Source: Bacteroidota bacterium
GTDB lineage: Bacteria > Bacteroidota > Bacteroidia > Flavobacteriales > Schleiferiaceae
Length of the DNA stretch: 64,000 bases
Direction: 5' to 3'
Assembly (NCBI GenBank): GCA_003045865.1
Contig: PZPB01000003.1
Coordinates: 1-64,000 of the forward strand
The translations under genes and the position numbers were made by a program. Under the pieces are notes generated by a model that was not told the origin of the DNA, searched no databases, and was given only the letters and a program-made list of their open reading frames with translations. This document shows, one piece after another, positions 49,701 through 57,642 of the stretch; position 1 is the first letter of the stretch, and the number at the start of each line of letters is the position of its first letter.

Positions 49701-51336
49701 TAATAATGGACCTAGCGCCGATGCTAGTGGTAGCGGAAAATTTATCAACTTCGAATCTGCCAGTGCGTCTGCTACCAACGGAACGATTTCCAGTCCTCAA
49801 ATAGCGATCATTAATGCGAGTAACCCATACCTCTACTTTAAATATCACATGTATGGAAACGGCATCAACAATTTACAAGTAAGATTAAACACTCAAAATA
49901 ACGGGAATAACCTAACGGTTAAAACTATTAGTGGCCAGCAACAAACCAGTAAAACTAGTGCCTGGCTAGAAGATTCCGTTGATTTAAGCCCTTATATTGG
50001 TGATACGATAGTTGTGATATTCCGTGCCCAAGCCTTAAACCTCAGAGGCGACATTGCAGTAGATGAAATGCGCATCGAAAACCTCGGTCCAAGCTGTGGA
50101 GCGCCAATAAATTTAAATCTCACAAATGCCACCTACAACAGTATAGACTTTAGTTGGCAAAGCACAAATACTGGTTCCATTACAAATTTAAGATGGTATC
50201 CAGCAGCAGCAGGACCCGCAGCAGCTACCGTAGTTCCTAATGTTACTAGTCCTTACAGTATAAACGGTTTAACGGCTAGTACCAATTACGTTATTGAGCT
50301 AATTGACAGCTGTTTCGCCTTAGCTAGCAACAGCCTTATTGATACCCTATCTACATTAGTGTGCGATACAGTAACAGCCGACTTTACCTTTAATGGAAGG
50401 TTTTTAAGACGTAGTTTCCAATCGACATCTAGCAATGCAGATTCTCTCTTTTGGCAATTTGGTAATTTAGACAGTAGCTTTGTTCAGAATCCAAATTATA
50501 ATTTCCCGGGCACTGGTGTTTATACGATCACCTTAATTGCCTTCAACGATTGTGGCAATTCGGATACCATTGTAAGGACCATAACGGTTTGCGATACCCT
50601 ACGGGCGAATTTCACCAATAGCTTTAGCAACGATTCTACCCGCTTTTTTGCTCACCCTGGAAATAATGCCACGGGCTATAGCTGGGATTTAGATGATGGT
50701 TTTACCGCAACTGGTGATAGCGTAGCCGTTAAATATGGTGATGCCAATAGCAAAGTTGTGACGCTAACTAGTTGGAATGCTTGTGGAGATACAGTGAGAA
50801 ACACACGAAATGTTCCTGGCTGTTTACCACCTAAAGCCGATTGGACTTACACTGTTCTAAGCCCCATCAACGCAGGGCTAAGAATACAATTTGATGGAAG
50901 CTTAAGTACTGGCGGTAGTAATTATACTTGGGATTTTGGCGACGGAAACACGGGCACGGGAATTAATCCCATCCATATATATACCACCCCAAGCCTTATT
51001 TACAAAGTAAAGCTAACCGTTACTAATAACTGTGGCGGTCAAGATATTAAGGAATTTCGTCTGAATCAAATTGGTTTGGAAGAGTATGAGGCACATGCTA
51101 GTATTCAGATATATCCCAACCCGGCAGATGATTATTTAAACATTGATCATGACAGCCCTAATCTAGTGCTTAAAGAGCTTAAGATTTTTGATGCGCAAGG
51201 AAAACTAGTACTGCTTCAAAAATTTGAGTCCGAGAAAGACCATACTATTGAAATTGATAAACTTAGCACGGGTATCTATCAAATAATACTAGAAAGCAAT
51301 TATGGCTATCTAATGAAAAAGCTGCTGGTCAAGTAA
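46714..51336 (+). CDS. Large T9SS-secreted protein with alternating FN3 and MAM-like modules
   Basis: 1540 residues. A signal peptide ends near YSLSA. Repeating units alternate a fibronectin-III-like domain (for example PTNLRAISYGPNSITITWSG) with a MAM/jelly-roll-like domain. That domain has FWYHMFG, the Gln-rich turn GQQQ and IDD(F/I/V). Four MAM-like units are visible, each with GQQQ then a W about ten residues on. Two to three PKD-like domains follow (YTWDFGDGNTGTG). The C-terminal 80 residues (IQIYPNPADDYLNID ... GYLMKKLLVK) form a type IX sorting domain. It is exported across the outer membrane and probably surface-anchored, suggesting adhesion. There is no catalytic domain. Confidence 0.9.
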   Translation: MSAIRLCRLNLALFALIAFFSQTYSLSACNTPTNLRAISYGPNSITITWSGTSTTSFQLRYITQGGNINFAPVSTINSNPYTITGLNSNTTYAIQVREVCTSGSNPWPPFELATTSCAVQTAPFTANFDGGAWVVGNFNTQGSINSCWQRTAGGAGTIWKPGPPAFINVQTGPSATISGAGKYMMINRVGFTNLYPDSAIFESPLVDLGPLTTPQLKFWYHMFGGSIDQLKVYVSNDFGQTYSLVQTLSGQQQLNGTDSWLESPINLSAYTNDTVRVRFTYYQGAFGFQNAVSIDDFTIAEAPSCARPTQFSSTYTTSTKAFFSWTTGGANNWQISYGSPGFSANSGTIVNLNSNPSSISGLSPNTTYEAYIRDSCGASDLSLWTGPVSFKTKCNPVNTPYTENFDGSSFTPGAGFNSIGSINACWSRSPLTPFAWATGPPQFTPTTTGPQGDHTTGSSNYLFTETVGFASNNPSAELESPLISLVGLTNPQLTFYLHSFGIGIDNLKTYINNGSGWILKDTQTGQQQNSKTASWKEIIISLSSNVNDTISIRFVGTKSGNSTLADIAIDDINIDEAASCPRPQNLVLLGVTSTSANLQWLSGGANNWNISYGSPGFNVNSGTLVNSSTNPGTITGLSPNTNYDAYVRDSCALGDVSIWTGPISFRTACNAVTAPYFENFDGTAWIPSNFTSPGSIDACWNRSETSGYFAAPNQGASPIANTGPSGDNTSGSGKYIFSQRQGFGATNLFTDIISPQIDLSNLTAPELRFWYHMFGNEIDKLEVAVSTGGAYTTLSTITGQQQTSATAAWLERVVNLNSYLNDTISVRFRFFRTNANAFFGESAIDDVRIDNSPTCPSPTNLNVNITTTNSINVSWTSGGATNWQIRYRPFGSTSPFTITSALSNPFTINGLNPNTNYEIFVQDSCAAGDVSFWTGPVFGQTACGVSTLPFSENFDNNTWVEGFGGINFGDQINACWSRPSNTINNRWGPRTNNPSFNNGPSADASGSGKFINFESASASATNGTISSPQIAIINASNPYLYFKYHMYGNGINNLQVRLNTQNNGNNLTVKTISGQQQTSKTSAWLEDSVDLSPYIGDTIVVIFRAQALNLRGDIAVDEMRIENLGPSCGAPINLNLTNATYNSIDFSWQSTNTGSITNLRWYPAAAGPAAATVVPNVTSPYSINGLTASTNYVIELIDSCFALASNSLIDTLSTLVCDTVTADFTFNGRFLRRSFQSTSSNADSLFWQFGNLDSSFVQNPNYNFPGTGVYTITLIAFNDCGNSDTIVRTITVCDTLRANFTNSFSNDSTRFFAHPGNNATGYSWDLDDGFTATGDSVAVKYGDANSKVVTLTSWNACGDTVRNTRNVPGCLPPKADWTYTVLSPINAGLRIQFDGSLSTGGSNYTWDFGDGNTGTGINPIHIYTTPSLIYKVKLTVTNNCGGQDIKEFRLNQIGLEEYEAHASIQIYPNPADDYLNIDHDSPNLVLKELKIFDAQGKLVLLQKFESEKDHTIEIDKLSTGIYQIILESNYGYLMKKLLVK

Positions 51337-51392
51337 ATTAGAAAAGAACAAGCTGCAGCTTGAGCCTCACTATTTACCAACGGAAATTATTA

Positions 51393-51436
51393 AGCTCAAA
51401 GCACCTAATACGAGGTTGCTTTGAGCTATTTTTTTT
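51393..51436 (+). terminator. Terminator of the large T9SS cargo gene
   Basis: AGCTCAAAGCA and TGCTTTGAGCT arms with a 13-nt loop, followed by ATTTTTTTTT. The stem is perfect over 11 bp. Confidence 0.9.
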
Positions 51437-51531
51437 AAGTTCTTTCAGTTTTTTATTAGAACTTTACATTGGCTTGTGAGTGATCTTAATTAGCAAAGCA
51501 CCACCGCTTAAAACCCTAACTATCCATTAAA

Positions 51532-52296
51532 ATGATCAATAAAAAGAACCCTAAAATCGACTTAGAGAAATACCGGGTACACTTTTTCCTAATTGGCCTG
51601 GCATTATCTCTTTTAGCCGTTATTTACGTCTTTAACATCCGCTTCTACGATGAGGAGCTTGAGCCGCCCAAAACCATTATTATAGATGGTGATGAAATTG
51701 TAATTCCGATTACCAAACGTGAACCGCCTAAAACTAGCAGTGCTCCTATTAAGGATTTACCCAGTCAACTAGACATAATAGATGACAATGTTCAAGTTGC
51801 CGAGGAGCTTGACATGAGCACCACTGAAACTGATGAAAATGAATTTATAAGCGATAAAGATATCCGCTATGTAGAGGGCGACGGCCCTATTGAAATTATT
51901 GGTGAAGAGGCCGAAGTATTAGAAGAACTTGAAGACCCGATTCCCTTTGCCTTGGTAGAGTCAGTGCCTGTTTTCCCCGGCTGTGAAAATCTAAAAAATA
52001 ACGAAGCGCGAAAAGATTGTTTTCAAAAAAAGCTTTTGGAATTTGTGGGTGCAAATTTTATTTATTCTGAAACGGCAAGGCAGTTAAAAATTCAAGGAAG
52101 GGTGATTGTACAATTTGTAATTGAAAAAAACGGCCGAATAAGCAATGCCCAGGTACTTAGAGGAGTGGATCCTTGGCTAGACGATGAAGCTATTCGGGTA
52201 ATTAAAGCCTTGCCCTATATAAAACCAGCAAGTCAAAGAGGCAAAGACGTAAGAATGAGTTTCGTGGTCCCTATCACTTTGAAATTAGCGGAATAA
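51532..52296 (+). CDS. TonB energy transducer
   Basis: 254 residues. A short cytosolic start is followed by one membrane helix (about 17-36, FFLIGLALSLLAVIYVF), then a Pro/Glu-rich periplasmic linker. The TonB C-terminal domain starts near VPVFPGCEN and includes GRVIVQFVIEKNGRISNAQV and DPWLDDEAIRVIKALPYIKP. It links the proton gradient to outer-membrane receptors such as those encoded at 41237 and 59922. ExbB/ExbD are not in the window. It is monocistronic, with a terminator behind it. Confidence 0.92.
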   Translation: MINKKNPKIDLEKYRVHFFLIGLALSLLAVIYVFNIRFYDEELEPPKTIIIDGDEIVIPITKREPPKTSSAPIKDLPSQLDIIDDNVQVAEELDMSTTETDENEFISDKDIRYVEGDGPIEIIGEEAEVLEELEDPIPFALVESVPVFPGCENLKNNEARKDCFQKKLLEFVGANFIYSETARQLKIQGRVIVQFVIEKNGRISNAQVLRGVDPWLDDEAIRVIKALPYIKPASQRGKDVRMSFVVPITLKLAE

Positions 52297-52311
52297 CAAT
52301 GATTCAAAAAA

Positions 52312-52341
52312 AAAGGCTGCCAATTAAAGACAGCCTTTTTT
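52312..52341. terminator. Bidirectional terminator between TonB gene and tRNA-Leu
   Basis: AAAGGCTG and CAGCCTTT arms with an 11-nt loop, T run on the + strand and A run (T on the other strand) before it. It serves the convergent TonB and tRNA genes. Confidence 0.85.
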
Positions 52342-52344
52342 GCT

Positions 52345-52429
52345 TGGTACAGGCGGAGAGACTCGAACTCTCACACCTCGCGGCACTAGATCCTAAGTCT
52401 AGCGTGTCTACCAATTCCACCACGCCTGC
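52345..52429 (-). tRNA. tRNA-Leu (UAG), CCA encoded
   Basis: The cloverleaf starts GCAGGCG, with D-arm GGTGGAATTGGTAGACAC. The anticodon loop CTTAGGA (anticodon UAG) is closed by CTAGA/TCTAG. A class II variable arm and T-arm GAGAGTTCGAGTCTCTC follow. The acceptor end is CGCCTGT, then A and an encoded CCA. The first pair is a G-U wobble. Unlike the two tRNAs near 10.2 kb, the CCA is in the gene. Confidence 0.95.
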
Positions 52430-52550
52430 ATCAGGGCGGCAAATATACATCTTTTACTAAATCGTATACAAGATTTTTACATTTATTTACTTCTAATAAT
52501 TGGAGGGGATTTCTAATTACTTAAAAGTCTCTAAAGCACTACTAATTCCT

Positions 52551-52558
52551 TAGTTTTG
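52551..52558 (+). promoter_or_regulatory. -7 box of the flavin reductase-like gene
   Basis: TAGTTTTG fits TAnnTTTG, 17 nt before the ATG. The -33 region is weak. Confidence 0.5.
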
Positions 52559-52575
52559 CCACTCATAATTTAAGC

Positions 52576-53478
52576 ATGAAATCATTCGATTTAAACGATC
52601 TTCCTGGCAAAGAAGCACATGGCCATCTGCTGGCCGCGGTAGGTCCGCGACCCATAGCATTTGCCAGCACTATGGATCATGAAGGTAATCCCAACTTAAG
52701 TCCCTTCAGCTACTTTAATGTATTTAGCACCAAACCACCCGTGCTAATTTTCTCTCCCGCAAGAAGAGTTAGAGATAATACCACCAAAGACACTTTGCAT
52801 AATGCGGATGCCAATCGTGAAGTAGTTATTAATGTAGTAAACTATAACATCGTTCAACAGATGTCCCTAGCATCTACCGAATATGAAACTGGAGTTAATG
52901 AATTCGTTAAAGCAGGACTTACCCCCATCGAATCGGACCAAGTAGCTCCTTTTCGGGTAAAAGAATCGCCGGTACAATTTGAATGCAAGGTGATGGATAT
53001 TATTGCCCTTGGCAATGAAGGAGGCGCTGGTAATCTTATTATGTGTGAAGTAGTAAGAATGCATGTAGACGAGGACATGTTTAACGAACAAGGCATTACC
53101 GATAGTACCAAATTAGACTTAGTGGCCCGCATGGGTGGCGATTGGTATTGCCGCGCCACGGGAGATGCTCTTTTTGAAGTGGCGAAACCCATTCTTACCA
53201 AAGGTATTGGAGTAGATCAAATCCCGCCAAGGATACGAACCAGCATGTTTTTAGATGGCAATGACCTTGGGAAACTAGGAAATATTGAAAGATTACCCAA
53301 TCAACAAGAATTGGAAGAATTTGCTGAAAATTATAGAATCAAGGAAATCTTCGAAAGCTCGAGTGATGGCATGGAAGCACGTGAAGCCCTGCATCAGTAT
53401 GCCAAAGAGCTCCTAGACAAGAATAAAGTAATTAAAGCTTGGAAAGCTTTATTGTGTGATAAATTAAATAGAATATAA
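52576..53478 (+). CDS. Flavin reductase-like FMN-binding split-barrel protein
   Basis: 300 residues. The N-terminal 200 residues have VGPRPIAFASTMDHEGNPNL and SPFSYFNVFSTKPPVLIFSP, then DTLHNADANREVVINVVNY. These are typical of the flavin-reductase-like domain that binds FMN. A C-terminal 100-residue helical extension follows. The substrate is unknown; members reduce flavins or act in aromatic and other oxidations. It is followed after 1 bp by the DUF3127 gene, so the two are linked translationally. Confidence 0.88.
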   Translation: MKSFDLNDLPGKEAHGHLLAAVGPRPIAFASTMDHEGNPNLSPFSYFNVFSTKPPVLIFSPARRVRDNTTKDTLHNADANREVVINVVNYNIVQQMSLASTEYETGVNEFVKAGLTPIESDQVAPFRVKESPVQFECKVMDIIALGNEGGAGNLIMCEVVRMHVDEDMFNEQGITDSTKLDLVARMGGDWYCRATGDALFEVAKPILTKGIGVDQIPPRIRTSMFLDGNDLGKLGNIERLPNQQELEEFAENYRIKEIFESSSDGMEAREALHQYAKELLDKNKVIKAWKALLCDKLNRI

Positions 53479-53479
53479 G

Positions 53480-53875
53480 ATGGAAGTATCCGGAATCGTA
53501 AAGCGGATTGGAGGCACTCAAGAAGTGAGCGCAAAATTTAGAAAGAGAGAAATTGTTGTTACTACAGAAGAACAGTATCCACAACATATCAGTATTGAAT
53601 TCATTCAAGATAAAACGAGTTTACTGGATGGTTTTCGCGAAGGCGAAAAAGTAAATATTGGTATTAACCTCCGCGGAAGAGAGTGGACTTCGCCTCAGGG
53701 TGAAGTGAAGTATTTCAACACTATTAATGGTTGGAAAATAGACAAATTGAACGGAGCGCCAGCCCCCTCTAATCCTGCAGATAATATGGGAAGCGCGCCA
53801 ACCAGCAACAGCTTTGGAAACGCACCAACTATGGCGCCCTTAAACGATGACGCCGAAGACGATTTACCATTTTAA
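53480..53875 (+). CDS. DUF3127 OB-fold-like protein with SSB-like C-terminal tail
   Basis: 131 residues. The first 85 residues (MEVSGIVKRIGGTQEVSAKF, REWTSPQGEVKYFNTINGWK) are the DUF3127 domain, which looks like an OB fold. A disordered Pro/Asn/Ala linker follows, and the protein ends DDAEDDLPF. That acidic tail closely resembles the protein-docking tip of single-stranded-DNA-binding protein (DDDIPF in E. coli SSB). This suggests ssDNA binding and recruitment of SSB partners, though no experiment is known to me. It lies between flavin reductase and AtoE genes, a poor functional hint. Confidence 0.75.
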   Translation: MEVSGIVKRIGGTQEVSAKFRKREIVVTTEEQYPQHISIEFIQDKTSLLDGFREGEKVNIGINLRGREWTSPQGEVKYFNTINGWKIDKLNGAPAPSNPADNMGSAPTSNSFGNAPTMAPLNDDAEDDLPF

Positions 53876-53888
53876 GTGAATTAGTAGA

Positions 53889-55274
53889 ATGGCCAAAGGG
53901 TTTGCAAAAAGTTTTGAAGGGGCTTTTCGGTATTTATTACCAAGCCCGCTAACCATTGCGATCTTTTTAAGCCTTTTTACTTTCTTATTGGTTTGGCTTC
54001 TAGGCCCTGATAGCCTTAGCCAAAATTTTACAAAATCCATTGACTATTGGATAGAGGGGCTCTGGCAAGCCCCTCTTCTTGTTTTCATGGTGCAAATGAT
54101 GTTGGTCTTAGTATTAGGTCACACCTTAGCGCTTGCGCCCTTTGTTGAAAAATTAATTACTCGTCTTTTAAGCTTTGCAAACAGTGCCGCCACTATAAGT
54201 GCCATGGTCTGCTTTTTTAGCCTTTTAGTCTCTTTCTTCAATTGGGGATTAGGCCTTGTTTTTGGCGCCATTTTCGCCCATCAAGCGGCTTTGAAACTAA
54301 AAAGTTTAAACCTAAAATTTAATTATGGACTTTTAGGAGCGGCAGGCTATTCGGGACTTATGGTTTGGCATGGTGGCCTGAGCGGCAGTGCTCCGCTTAA
54401 AGTGGCCGAAGAAAATCATTTACAGAAACTTATGCAGGGTATTGACTTAGGGGCTTATACCCATCAACTACCCCAAAGCATTAGCCTTTCTGAAACGCTA
54501 TTTAGCGGCATGAATATCTTTAGCACCCTAGTACTCCTGCTAATTTTACCGAGCTTAATTTTTATCCTCGCAAAAGTAAATAAAGGTTCTATCAGCAATG
54601 TTCCGATTGAATTTGCTAATTCTGCAGAACCGAAAGCAAAAGCCCTGCGAGGAGCCGAAAAACTAGACCACTCGAAATACCTAGGAATTTCCATTGGCTT
54701 AGCTATTTTGGCAATAAACCTAAAAATCATTTTCTCTGCCGAGGATTTGTCTTTTATGACGCTTAACTTCATAAATCTTAGCCTATTGGCCCTTGGCTTT
54801 ATCCTGCACGGTAGCCTCTACTCATTTTTAAAAGCACTAGACCAAGCCATTGGCGGCGCAGCAGGAATTCTTATCCAGTTTCCTTTATACTTTGGGATTA
54901 TGGGATTAATGAGCAGTAGCGGCTTAATCTCTCAGCTCAGTGAGTTCTTCAGCAGCATTGCTAGTCCGATAAGCTTCCCCATTCTTAGCTTTTTTAGCGC
55001 CGGTCTGGTGAATATTTTTATCCCCAGCGGTGGCGGGCAGTGGGCCATTCAAGGAACGGTATTAATAGAAACAGCTCTTCGCCTAGACGTACCTTTAGGA
55101 AAGGCCGTAATGGCCCTTGCTTATGGCGATCAGTTAACCAATATGCTCCAACCCTTTTGGGCCTTACCTTTATTAGCAATAACCGGATTAAAGGCAAGGG
55201 AAATTATCCCTTATACTCTTATTATAATGCTAATGGGAATTCTTATTTTTACCACAAGCCTATTCCTTTTTTAA
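53889..55274 (+). CDS. Short-chain fatty acid transporter, AtoE family
   Basis: 461 residues with about 12 membrane helices. Motifs FFNWGLGLVFGAIFAHQAA, MVWHGGLSGSAPLKVAEENH and the C-terminal FIPSGGGQWAIQGTVLIETA, YGDQLTNMLQPFWALPLL are typical of the AtoE/TIGR00366 family that carries short-chain fatty acids. It sits in the inner membrane. The stop TAA overlaps the ATG of aat (TAATG), so the two are coupled although their functions are unrelated. Confidence 0.9.
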   Translation: MAKGFAKSFEGAFRYLLPSPLTIAIFLSLFTFLLVWLLGPDSLSQNFTKSIDYWIEGLWQAPLLVFMVQMMLVLVLGHTLALAPFVEKLITRLLSFANSAATISAMVCFFSLLVSFFNWGLGLVFGAIFAHQAALKLKSLNLKFNYGLLGAAGYSGLMVWHGGLSGSAPLKVAEENHLQKLMQGIDLGAYTHQLPQSISLSETLFSGMNIFSTLVLLLILPSLIFILAKVNKGSISNVPIEFANSAEPKAKALRGAEKLDHSKYLGISIGLAILAINLKIIFSAEDLSFMTLNFINLSLLALGFILHGSLYSFLKALDQAIGGAAGILIQFPLYFGIMGLMSSSGLISQLSEFFSSIASPISFPILSFFSAGLVNIFIPSGGGQWAIQGTVLIETALRLDVPLGKAVMALAYGDQLTNMLQPFWALPLLAITGLKAREIIPYTLIIMLMGILIFTTSLFLF

Positions 55275-55984
55275 TGCCTATTCACGAATTAGATAAAGAT
55301 TTCTTCTGGTTTCCAGATTCCGACCAGTGGGACAAAGAAGATAGTATTATTGCTGTGGGTGGCGACTTAGATTATCGAAGATTACAACAGGCCTATCAAA
55401 GAGGAATCTTTCCTTGGAATGACCCCGATAGTGAATTACTTTGGTGGCACCCACTCGAAAGAATGGTCTTGAGGCCTCGCGAGGTAAATATCACTAAAAG
55501 TTCCCGCAACCTATTAAACCAAAAGAAGTTTGACATTCGATTTAATACCGCTTTCGAAGAGGTTTTATTGAACTGCCAAAGGATTAGACGCAAAAACCAA
55601 CAAGGCACTTGGATTACAGATGAACACGTTGAAGCGTTCCTGAAATTATATCAACTAGGTGAAGCGGTTAGTGTAGAGGCATGGCGCGACAGTAAATTAG
55701 TAGGAGGCCTATATGGTATAGTGGTAGGCTCTTGCTTTATGGGCGAATCTATGTTTTCTAAAGAAAGTAATGCTGGAAAAATGGCCTTTATAACACTCTG
55801 CCAAAGACTTGAACATTGGGGATTTCGTTTAATCGATTGCCAAGTATATAACAAATATCTAGCTAGCTTGGGGGCTTACCCTATGCCACGTATGCGTTTT
55901 ATTCAAGAATTAGAAATTGCCCGGCATGAGAACCTTGACTTGGATGAAGTGTTTACTAACCCAAAGGCTTCGAATGAAAACTAA
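55274..55984 (+). CDS. aat: Leucyl/phenylalanyl-tRNA-protein transferase
   Basis: 236 residues from ATG 55274; a longer in-frame start inside the transporter gene is rejected. Family motifs are VGGDLDYRRLQQAYQRGIFP, PLERMVLRP, GTWITDEHVEAFLKLYQLG and the C-terminal FMGESMFSKESNAGKMAF. It adds Leu or Phe from tRNA to N-terminal Lys or Arg, marking proteins for ClpS/ClpAP degradation. Its end overlaps the next gene by 11 nt. Confidence 0.96.
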   Translation: MPIHELDKDFFWFPDSDQWDKEDSIIAVGGDLDYRRLQQAYQRGIFPWNDPDSELLWWHPLERMVLRPREVNITKSSRNLLNQKKFDIRFNTAFEEVLLNCQRIRRKNQQGTWITDEHVEAFLKLYQLGEAVSVEAWRDSKLVGGLYGIVVGSCFMGESMFSKESNAGKMAFITLCQRLEHWGFRLIDCQVYNKYLASLGAYPMPRMRFIQELEIARHENLDLDEVFTNPKASNEN

Positions 55985-56567
55985 ATGGTTAGCTCTAATC
56001 TGTTTGTTATTTATTGGCATCTACGCCAGTGCCCAAAGCCCCAGCGAACTTTTAAACTTTAATAAGCAAAGGCTAGACTACAACCAAAAGGGCATGTTAA
56101 TTTTAGGCTCTTGGGCCATTGGAAATATGGCCTTGTCTACTTTTCGGTTGCAGGCCAATAATCCCGAAACGCAAGCTTATCACCAAATGAATCTTGCCTG
56201 GAATGCTGTTAACCTGGCTATTGCGGGCTTCGGTTATTATAGTGCTGCCAATGCTTCCGCAGATTTGTCTTTAACCGAAAGCCTACTAGAACAAAATAAG
56301 ATTTCCAAAATTTTGCTTTTTAATGCTGCTTTAGATTTAGGCTATATGGTGGGTGGCGTATATTTAATGGAACGGTCGAAAAATAGTGAGCAAAGTGACC
56401 GGCTAAAGGGATTTGGCCAAGCGGTGATTGTTAATGGTGGCTTTCTATTAATATTTGATAGCATTATGTACTATATGCACGCTAATCACGAAAGCAGTGT
56501 CTTAATTCCTTTGCTTGAAAACATTCAGATTAGTACCAACAGTGTGGGTTTACGCTGGCAATTTTAA
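55974..56567 (+). CDS. Small membrane/secreted protein, unrecognised
   Basis: 197 residues from ATG 55974, just inside the aat 3' end. An earlier ATG at 55917 is in frame but sits within aat. A signal peptide (MKTKWLALICLLFIGIYASA) is followed by three or four hydrophobic segments (MLILGSWAIGNMALSTF, LDLGYMVGGVYLM, NGGFLLIFDSIMYYM). No domain is recognised. It may be a small inner-membrane protein co-expressed with aat. It ends one base before the convergent ABC permease stop. Confidence 0.65.
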   Translation: MKTKWLALICLLFIGIYASAQSPSELLNFNKQRLDYNQKGMLILGSWAIGNMALSTFRLQANNPETQAYHQMNLAWNAVNLAIAGFGYYSAANASADLSLTESLLEQNKISKILLFNAALDLGYMVGGVYLMERSKNSEQSDRLKGFGQAVIVNGGFLLIFDSIMYYMHANHESSVLIPLLENIQISTNSVGLRWQF

Positions 56568-56568
56568 G

Positions 56569-57642
56569 CTAAACCTTACGGACATCCAGAGCATCGCGTA
56601 AAGCATTACCGATAAGCATAAAAGAAAGAACCAAAAGCATAATGGCTAAACCGGGGATAATAGCTAAATGTGCCTTTCCCATTATCAAATACGAATAATG
56701 ATCTTTTATCATTGTTCCCCAAGTAGGTGTTGGCGGCTTGGCACCGATTCCTAAAAAGCTTAGCCCGCTTTCTATTAAAATAGCCGAAGCAAAGTTGGCC
56801 GCTGAAATAACAATTAGAGGGGCCATAATATTGGGTAATATATGCTTAATAATTATGTATAGATCACTAAAGCCAAGCACTTTAGCGGCTTGAATATATT
56901 CCTTCTCCTTAATACTTAACACCTGTCCACGCACCACTCTAGCTACTTCCACCCACATAGTAAAACCAATGGCAATAAAAACCTGCCAAAAACCCTTTCC
57001 CAAAGCCAAAGTAATAGCGATAACCATTAATAATCCTGGAATCGACCAAATTACATTTATCAGCCACATAATTAGCTTATCTGGCCAAGAGCCATAATAA
57101 GCTGCAAAGGCTCCTAGAGGAATTCCGATTAAAAGCGAAATGAAAACGGCTAGAAAGCCAACCATTAATGAAATTCTCGCGCCCACCACTAAACGGCTTA
57201 ACATGTCTCTCCCAAAACGATCGCTGCCAAACCAAAAGGTTCGTTCGGTCAAATATTCTTTTGATTTTATCCCTTCAGGCGAATAATACTCGGTCAAATC
57301 TAAGCTCTTTTCAGGACCGTCGACCAGGGGAAAAGGGCGATAGAAAAAAGTAGATTTTTCTTTTCTGTAGTTACTAATCGGTATTAGTTCACCTGACTTT
57401 TCCTTACCAAAAAACCACTTATCCCAGGAAGATTGTTTGCTTTGTATTTTTACAGGAAGGTATAGAAATTGTGCTTTAAACCCTGGATCTTGATTGGCAA
57501 TGCTAAGGTTCATAGCATTGGCATTATTAGTTTTATCAGGTATTATCAGGTAGGCAAATACGGCCAAAAAAGAAGCTATCAGAATAATAGATATTCCGAT
57601 AGCTCCTAATGGGTCATTAATTATTTTCTTTAGTGTTTTCAA
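56569..57642 (-). CDS. Peptide/nickel-type ABC transporter permease (OppC/DppC class)
   Basis: 357 residues with an N-terminal helix and five more in the permease domain. The cytoplasmic loop EYIQAAKVLGFSDLYIIIKH and AAKVLG-x-x-HILPN mark the EAA loop of BPD permeases. TFWFGSDRFGRDMLSRLVVG is the OppC signature. No substrate-binding protein, OppB or ATPase is nearby, so it must work with subunits encoded elsewhere. A periplasmic insertion of about 90 residues (about 35-125) between helix 1 and the OppC motif is longer than usual. Its ATG overlaps the Prc gene stop by 4 nt (ATGA). Confidence 0.88.
   Translation of the reverse strand: MKTLKKIINDPLGAIGISIILIASFLAVFAYLIIPDKTNNANAMNLSIANQDPGFKAQFLYLPVKIQSKQSSWDKWFFGKEKSGELIPISNYRKEKSTFFYRPFPLVDGPEKSLDLTEYYSPEGIKSKEYLTERTFWFGSDRFGRDMLSRLVVGARISLMVGFLAVFISLLIGIPLGAFAAYYGSWPDKLIMWLINVIWSIPGLLMVIAITLALGKGFWQVFIAIGFTMWVEVARVVRGQVLSIKEKEYIQAAKVLGFSDLYIIIKHILPNIMAPLIVISAANFASAILIESGLSFLGIGAKPPTPTWGTMIKDHYSYLIMGKAHLAIIPGLAIMLLVLSFMLIGNALRDALDVRKV

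Noticed and set aside
46714-51336. Repeats in the large gene as a CRISPR array
   Set aside because: They are protein-domain repeats of about 200 codons in one long ORF, not short spaced direct repeats. I saw no CRISPR array in the window.
55040-55273. Longer aat start inside the AtoE gene
   Set aside because: The extra 78 residues are the transporter gene in another frame; ATG 55274 starts at the conserved N terminus.
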